16,840 bases of DNA. It comes from Methanoregula sp. (lineage in GTDB: Archaea; Halobacteriota; Methanomicrobia; Methanomicrobiales; Methanospirillaceae). The stretch covers positions 1 to 16,840 of the forward strand of contig JAKLGN010000013.1 of NCBI GenBank assembly GCA_022710665.1. Direction: 5' to 3'. The notes beneath the pieces are model-generated. The model had not been told where the DNA came from. It ran no database searches and saw only the letters and a list, made by a program, of their open reading frames with translations. Positions 13,092 through 16,840 of this stretch are shown one piece after another (position 1 is the first letter of the stretch; every line of letters starts with the position of its first letter). The position numbers and the translations under genes were made by a program.

Positions 13092-13936
13092 TTCGCCACT
13101 TCCTTTATGATATCATCGCGTTTTATGATCCCGGTAACTGTGCCGTTCTCCAGGGCAACAAGGCTGTTGACATGGTGTTTTTCCATAAGTGCAAGGGCCT
13201 GGAGGAGCGGGGCTTTGGGGGAGATCGTGAGGACTGGGCTCGTCATCACATCCCCGGCGGTCACGGTTGCAACCGCCATAAGGGTGGCCTCTGGCTTTCC
13301 CCCGGCTGTTTCACGTCGCATTATTGTTACTTCTTTTCCCATCACACCTGAAATTTTCGGTTCGTCTTCGTAGAAGGCAAGGTTGGTTTCGGAAATAATA
13401 CCCGCCGGAGAACCGTCATCGTTGGTCACAAGTATCTTGTCATTGCGCTCACGCATCACACTGATCACGTGATTGAGCGAGTGGTGAAGGCTCACTGACG
13501 GTATGTCCTCCATCACGTCCCCGACCGGCATGTTGATCTGCCGGACGAGGACGGATTTCATCAAATCCGTTTTGGTTATGATACCCGTTACAACTCCTGC
13601 ATCCACCACCGGAACGCTGCTGAAATTTTTCCCGACAAAGATCCGTGCTATCGCTTTTACCCCGGTATCGGGTTGGACCACGACAGGGTTTTCTGTCATG
13701 AGGGCTCCCACCGGGATCCGGTCGAGCGGGCGCCGGCGCCAGGCCGGCTCACCCTTCTGCATGCGGTATGCGATATCTTTTTTCGTAAGGATACCCACAA
13801 GGATCCCGTTTTCCATTACCAGCAGGCGGGAAATCCTGTGGCGGACCATCAGGTTGCGGGCATGGGCAACAGTTGCATCCGGGGACACGATCCGGACCGG
13901 TGCTGTCATAATGTCACGGGCAAACACAGATTTCAC
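13088..13936 (-). CDS. Four-CBS-motif protein (fourth gene of the block)
   Basis: A 282-residue protein with CBS motifs at about 7-58, 76-128, 138-190 and 227-281. The ligand-site ends read VGILTKKD, TGIITKTD, AGIISETN and TGIIKRDD; three keep Asp and the third has Asn. The spacer at 195-222 between motifs three and four is longer than usual and carries KEVTIMRRETAGGKPEAT. The start is GTG (13936-13934), overlapping the upstream gene's stop as GTGA; there is no other suitable start before the first motif. The 3' end overlaps the next CBS gene by 4 nt, so translation is likely coupled along the block. No effector domain is visible; function is unknown beyond probable nucleotide sensing. Confidence 0.87.
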   Translation of the reverse strand: MKSVFARDIMTAPVRIVSPDATVAHARNLMVRHRISRLLVMENGILVGILTKKDIAYRMQKGEPAWRRRPLDRIPVGALMTENPVVVQPDTGVKAIARIFVGKNFSSVPVVDAGVVTGIITKTDLMKSVLVRQINMPVGDVMEDIPSVSLHHSLNHVISVMRERNDKILVTNDDGSPAGIISETNLAFYEDEPKISGVMGKEVTIMRRETAGGKPEATLMAVATVTAGDVMTSPVLTISPKAPLLQALALMEKHHVNSLVALENGTVTGIIKRDDIIKEVAK

Positions 13937-14874
13937 CCCTGGGTAAATGCACGGACAAGGTCGAATTCCGTCACGAGCCCGATCAACCGGGAATCCTCGA
14001 TGACGGGAAGGGCCCCTATGTTCTTTTTCAGCATCTCGCGGGCTGCCTCGTTGATGCTCCGGTCCGGTGTTGTAGTGAAGAGCCCTCCGGCCACAAGGGT
14101 GCGGACCGGCAGACCGGTCACCTCATCGATATTCCCGGTGGTAAGGCGGGCAAACACCTCCCGGCTCCCAAGGTAACGCATAATATCCGTGGCTGTGACA
14201 ATCCCGTAGAGCACCTCGTCACTCACAACCGGCAGTCGCCGGAACCGGTAGCTCGTCATGTCCTTTGTGACCTTCGCAATCGGGCAGTCGGGTGCGGTAA
14301 CACGGAGGGACGTGGTCATCACGTCTTCTACTGACAGGGAGCTCCGCTCGGCACCGAGCACCCGGAGCACGTCACGTTCGGTCACGATCCCGGCAAGTGC
14401 CCCGTCGCGACCGATGATCGGGATTCCCCCGATCTTCTTTTTTGTGATGATATTGACCGCATCGCGGATGCAGGCATCGTGCCCGAGCGTCACCGGCTTC
14501 TGGGTCATAATTGTCCGGACATTCTCGTTCAGGGCAGCAATCAGATTGCCGTTGTGCCGGACCTGCACGAGGCGGTACTTGTCGCCACCCCCCATGAAGT
14601 TGATGATGTCTCCGGAGGTTACAATCCCCCGCAGTTTTTTCGTGCCCGCATCGGTGACGGGAAGGCGGCGGAACCCGCATTTTGTCATTTGCCCGACGGC
14701 ACCAATGATGCTGTTCGTTGGCGGGATGGAGATGACATCCGGCGTAGCGATTGCCATCACCTCTCCTTCCTGCTCTGCGATATGAGACTTGAACTCAACC
14801 GGACCGCGGTCGAGTTTGCCCTGCATTTTCAGGAGCCGGTCGCCACTTTTTGCGCCCCGGTCATTCTGGTGCAT
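13933..14874 (-). CDS. Four-CBS-motif protein (third gene of the block)
   Basis: A 313-residue protein. A basic N-terminal tail of about 36 residues (KSGDRLLKMQGKLDRGPVEF within it) precedes CBS motifs at about 37-94, 119-172, 182-235 and 259-311. All four carry a clean GxVTxxD ligand-site end: GIVTSGD, GIVTERD, GIVTATD and GLVTEFD, making this the least degenerate member. The start is ATG 14874 rather than GTG 14880, because the sequence AGGAGGGTGATC ending directly before it is a near-perfect archaeal Shine-Dalgarno that would be consumed by the earlier start. It is the only gene of the block with a real upstream spacer (100 nt to the previous gene). It overlaps the next gene as GTGA. Confidence 0.88.
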   Translation of the reverse strand: MHQNDRGAKSGDRLLKMQGKLDRGPVEFKSHIAEQEGEVMAIATPDVISIPPTNSIIGAVGQMTKCGFRRLPVTDAGTKKLRGIVTSGDIINFMGGGDKYRLVQVRHNGNLIAALNENVRTIMTQKPVTLGHDACIRDAVNIITKKKIGGIPIIGRDGALAGIVTERDVLRVLGAERSSLSVEDVMTTSLRVTAPDCPIAKVTKDMTSYRFRRLPVVSDEVLYGIVTATDIMRYLGSREVFARLTTGNIDEVTGLPVRTLVAGGLFTTTPDRSINEAAREMLKKNIGALPVIEDSRLIGLVTEFDLVRAFTQG

Positions 14875-14974
14875 GATCACCCTCCTACTGGTAGGGGAAC
14901 CCGGTGCATGATCTTCTCAGGACCGTCCACAGGTTCCGTTCTCGTATTCTCGTGTCTATCCGGATTTTTTCGGC
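14875..14974 (-). other. 100-nt spacer inside the CBS block
   Basis: The only sizeable gap in the block. It ends in the strong Shine-Dalgarno of the third CBS gene and contains CCGGATTTTTTCGG on the plus strand (A-run on the sense strand, so not a terminator for these genes). I see no clear TATA box; an internal promoter or a processing site is possible. Confidence 0.4.
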
Positions 14975-15724
14975 TTATGCAAGCGAAGCGATGACGTCAT
15001 GCCGGTCTATGATCCCGACAAGGCGGTCGCCATCCAGGACCGGCAGAAGGCTCACGTCATGTTTCACGAGCAGTTCTGCGGCAGCGCTGACCGGTTCCCC
15101 CGGTGCGATAGTCACTACATCCGTGGTCATTACGCTTGCGACCGGCGTGTGTGCATGGTCGGCAATGACGGTCCGCACCCGCCGGGATGCGATCAGATCG
15201 CGACGGGAGATGATACCGGCGATCCGTTTCTTCTTCATTACAGGGAATGCAGAGAAGCCGCTCTCCACGATGAGGGAATAAACCTTCTGGATCTCGTCCT
15301 CCTGTGACAGGGCGACCACGTTTCTGCTCATATGCGACTCCACGGTCCCGTGGAGCTCGTTCCGCGAGATGATCACCGGGAAGAGGTCCGAGAAGAGGAC
15401 GCCCCCGCTCACGCGGGGTTCCGGGTCAACTACCGCTGCACTGTCGGTACGGTAGCTCAGCATGGCCTGCGCCGCCACCTCAATGGAATCCGCGGGATGT
15501 ACCACAGGTGCGTCCTTGACAAACCCTTCAATCGTGACATTCGATTTTGTTGCGGTTACCCGCAGGCCGTCCGTGATGTCAATATACCCGAGCAGGGTTT
15601 TTTTTTCGTCGACAATATAGACCTCACGGAAGCGGTTGTCTCTCAGGATCTGCCGTGCCTTGGTTATCTGGTCGGATGGTTTCAGCACAGGGATCTCAAC
15701 AATGAAATCCTGTGCTGTCTTCAT
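14975..15724 (-). CDS. Four-CBS-motif protein (second gene of the block)
   Basis: A 249-residue protein with CBS motifs at about 5-55, 65-118, 128-181 and 194-248. Ends of motifs read LLGYIDITDG, VSGGVLFSDL, IAGIISRRDL and LVGIIDRHDV. The first module (motifs one and two) is the more divergent: motif two has GGVLFSD in place of GxxTxxD. ATG 15724 overlaps the stop of the zinc-ribbon CBS gene as ATGA and has GGAGG about 10 nt upstream. A 100-nt gap follows it before the next gene. As with its neighbours no enzymatic or DNA-binding domain is attached. Confidence 0.87.
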   Translation of the reverse strand: MKTAQDFIVEIPVLKPSDQITKARQILRDNRFREVYIVDEKKTLLGYIDITDGLRVTATKSNVTIEGFVKDAPVVHPADSIEVAAQAMLSYRTDSAAVVDPEPRVSGGVLFSDLFPVIISRNELHGTVESHMSRNVVALSQEDEIQKVYSLIVESGFSAFPVMKKKRIAGIISRRDLIASRRVRTVIADHAHTPVASVMTTDVVTIAPGEPVSAAAELLVKHDVSLLPVLDGDRLVGIIDRHDVIASLA

Positions 15725-16287
15725 GTAATGTTGTCCTCCTCACGACAACCGGGACAGAGCATGACACCATCAACCCGCTTCAGATCATCAGACATCTGAC
15801 TGCAGCGGCCGCATATCCCCGGATCCACCGTCTCTTCGCGGTTGATCTCGATGAGCTCTTCGAGAAGATCGTTCTGCTCATTGGATACGGCAAGGAGGTC
15901 CCGCACGGTTACGATGCCGATGACTTTATGGGTCTCATCGACAATCGGGAGTCTCCGTACCTTGTGCTTAACCATCATCTTTGCTGCATCACCTGCAGTC
16001 TTGTCCGCACTCACCGTAATGAGTGGCGTACTCATGATATCGTTCACGTGCACTGTGCTTGGCTTGAGGTCCCTGGCTACCACCTTGCATGCGATGTCTT
16101 CCTCGGTCACGATACCGATGGGCTTATTGTGATCGAGGATGATGACGCTCCCGACCTGATCATGGCACATGGCCTTCGCCGCTTTGGCGACAGTCGCCCC
16201 GATGCCGATCGTAGTCAGTTTGCGGTTCATCACCTCACGCAGGGGAACACGGGTCTCAAACCGTATCTCGTTTGTTGTCTTTTTCAT
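15721..16287 (-). CDS. CBS-pair protein with C-terminal zinc ribbon (first gene of the block)
   Basis: A 188-residue protein with two CBS motifs at about 16-71 and 80-134, ending in PIGIVTEEDI and VIGIVTVRDL, both with the ligand-site Asp, and then a linker helix (135-152). The C-terminus has two CxxC pairs (Cys159/162 and Cys178/181), forming a probable zinc ribbon that could contact nucleic acid or a protein partner. This makes it the one member of the block that could couple ligand sensing to an output. The start ATG 16287 has AAGGAGGTGA 4-5 nt upstream, an ideal Shine-Dalgarno, and a TATA box about 60 nt upstream, so it is the promoter-proximal gene. Its stop overlaps the next CBS gene by 4 nt. 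Confidence 0.9.
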   Translation of the reverse strand: MKKTTNEIRFETRVPLREVMNRKLTTIGIGATVAKAAKAMCHDQVGSVIILDHNKPIGIVTEEDIACKVVARDLKPSTVHVNDIMSTPLITVSADKTAGDAAKMMVKHKVRRLPIVDETHKVIGIVTVRDLLAVSNEQNDLLEELIEINREETVDPGICGRCSQMSDDLKRVDGVMLCPGCREEDNIT

Positions 16288-16346
16288 GAGTCACCTCCTT
16301 GAAGTGCTGTTCCTGATGATTACAATTAGCATACTCCCTTTCCCTT

Positions 16347-16356
16347 CTATAAATAC
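16347..16356 (-). promoter_or_regulatory. TATA box of the CBS-domain operon
   Basis: The minus strand reads GTATTTATAG, a good archaeal TATA element, about 60 nt upstream of the first CBS gene's ATG. It predicts a start near 16325 and a leader of about 38 nt that contains the AAGGAGGTGA Shine-Dalgarno. Confidence 0.65.
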
Positions 16357-16403
16357 AATTTGGCGATGCAGACAGGTCATGCATCACAGTAATATCGTGC
16401 AGC

Positions 16404-16420
16404 GGGAACGCAGCGTTCCC
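16404..16420. promoter_or_regulatory. 17-bp palindrome in the CBS/GTPase divergent region
   Basis: GGGAACGC (16404-16411) and GCGTTCCC (16413-16420) form perfect 8-bp arms around a single central A. It sits about 50 bp upstream of the CBS-operon TATA box and about 150 bp before the GTPase start, a position suited to a dimeric regulator acting on the divergent promoters. No regulator is known to me for this sequence. Confidence 0.5.
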
Positions 16421-16510
16421 TCGTTTCCTGTTCATCCGGCGGCTGGCAGCGCCCGTTATAAGAAACATAATAAAGAGCGTATTCTATACACTAATAACGA
16501 ATTAGAGAGA

Positions 16511-16537
16511 CTGCCGGGTACCTTTAAAACCCGGCAG
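16511..16537. promoter_or_regulatory. 9-bp perfect inverted repeat before the GTPase gene
   Basis: CTGCCGGGT (16511-16519) and ACCCGGCAG (16529-16537) enclose a 9-nt loop ACCTTTAAA, which itself includes a TATA-like TTTAAA. It lies 33 nt before the GTPase ATG. If TTTAAA is the promoter, start would be near 16552 and the repeat would flank the TATA box as an operator; if transcription starts upstream (TTATAAG near 16457), it would be a strong leader hairpin. Confidence 0.5.
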
Positions 16538-16570
16538 CCGATGAGGTGGAGTTTGAAGATTCATCAGACA

Positions 16571-16840
16571 ATGGGCAAAATCAAAAAGAAATTTTCCGGT
16601 CTCCTCGCCCGCTTTTTCAAGAAGAAACGGACCCGTATCGGCATTTACGGCCCGCCGAATGCCGGGAAAACCACCCTTGCAAACCGCATAGCCCGCGACT
16701 GGACGGGGGACGCGGTGGGGCCGGTCAGCGAGATCCCGCACGAGACCCGCCGGGCAAGGAAGAAGGAAGATATCATCATCTCCGGTGCAAACGGCCACAC
16801 CGTGACCGTCGATATCGTGGACACACCGGGCGTTACCACC
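16571..16840 (+). CDS. Era-like GTP-binding protein, N-terminal 90 residues (partial)
   Basis: The gene runs off the right edge after 90 codons. A strongly basic N-terminus (KIKKK, FFKKKRTR) leads into a P-loop GTPase: G1 GPPNAGKT at residues 27-34 with the TLANRI helix, an HETRRA segment (57-62) where the Era/EngA group has its switch I threonine, and G3 DTPG at 84-87. Later motifs, including the NKxD specificity element, are outside the window. Era-type proteins assist ribosome assembly in bacteria; archaeal relatives are uncharacterised. ATG 16571 is chosen because it starts the basic tail; an in-frame ATG at 16541 would add 10 residues but touches the inverted repeat. Neither start has a well-placed Shine-Dalgarno. 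Confidence 0.85.
   Translation, partial: MGKIKKKFSGLLARFFKKKRTRIGIYGPPNAGKTTLANRIARDWTGDAVGPVSEIPHETRRARKKEDIIISGANGHTVTVDIVDTPGVTT

Noticed and set aside
16256..16468. 70-codon minus-strand frame upstream of the first CBS gene
   Set aside because: It covers the TATA box, the palindrome and the Shine-Dalgarno of the CBS operon and has no protein-like features; the region is better read as promoter.

Overview
The window is a piece of a euryarchaeal genome, most likely a methanogen of the order Methanomicrobiales (Methanoregula-like). The evidence is the archaeal gene order S13-S4-S11-RpoD-L18e-L13-S9-RpoN-RpoK-enolase-S2, archaeal-type RNA polymerase subunits, an archaeal mevalonate-pathway block (mevalonate kinase, isopentenyl phosphate kinase, type 2 IPP isomerase), tRNAs without an encoded CCA, TATA-box promoters and poly-T terminators. 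The order-level assignment is inference from synteny and protein character; no search was run.

Layout. Positions 1-9626 are read entirely on the minus strand. The unit starts at a TATA box near 9693 and runs tRNA-Ser(GCT), rps13, rps4, rps11, rpoD, rpl18e, rpl13, rps9, rpoN, tRNA-Pro(CGG), rpoK (57 aa), eno and rpsB, with very short spacers or overlapping stop/start codons. A run of eight T at 3663-3656 after rpsB probably ends most transcripts. A second set follows: a MEMO1-family protein, mevalonate kinase (TTG start), isopentenyl phosphate kinase, IPP isomerase, and the first 15 codons of an RNase J-type ribonuclease at the window edge. The first set supplies translation, transcription and one glycolytic/gluconeogenic enzyme; the second makes IPP and DMAPP for archaeal lipids.

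Positions 9627-10652 are an accessory patch: a 473-bp non-coding stretch with several inverted repeats, then a plus-strand AbrB-type antitoxin / RelE-ParE-type toxin pair. A minus-strand MFS transporter (10653-11864) follows, and divergent from it a probable 37-residue membrane miniprotein (11992-12105). Between the miniprotein and the next gene lies a 125-bp stretch closed by a perfect 10-bp inverted repeat, a candidate structured RNA.

Positions 12315-16287 hold five consecutive minus-strand genes for CBS-domain proteins (about 18 CBS motifs), four with four motifs each and the first (promoter-proximal) with two motifs plus a C-terminal zinc ribbon. Three of the four junctions are 4-nt overlaps. 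A good TATA box and Shine-Dalgarno precede the block, and a T8 run ends it. Divergent from it, after a promoter region with two strong palindromes, an Era-like GTP-binding protein starts and runs off the right edge.

The least explained parts are the five-gene CBS block next to a GTPase, the structured intergenic element at 12130-12254, the miniprotein, and the palindromes at four promoter regions. There is no CRISPR array, insertion sequence, rRNA or prophage in the window.
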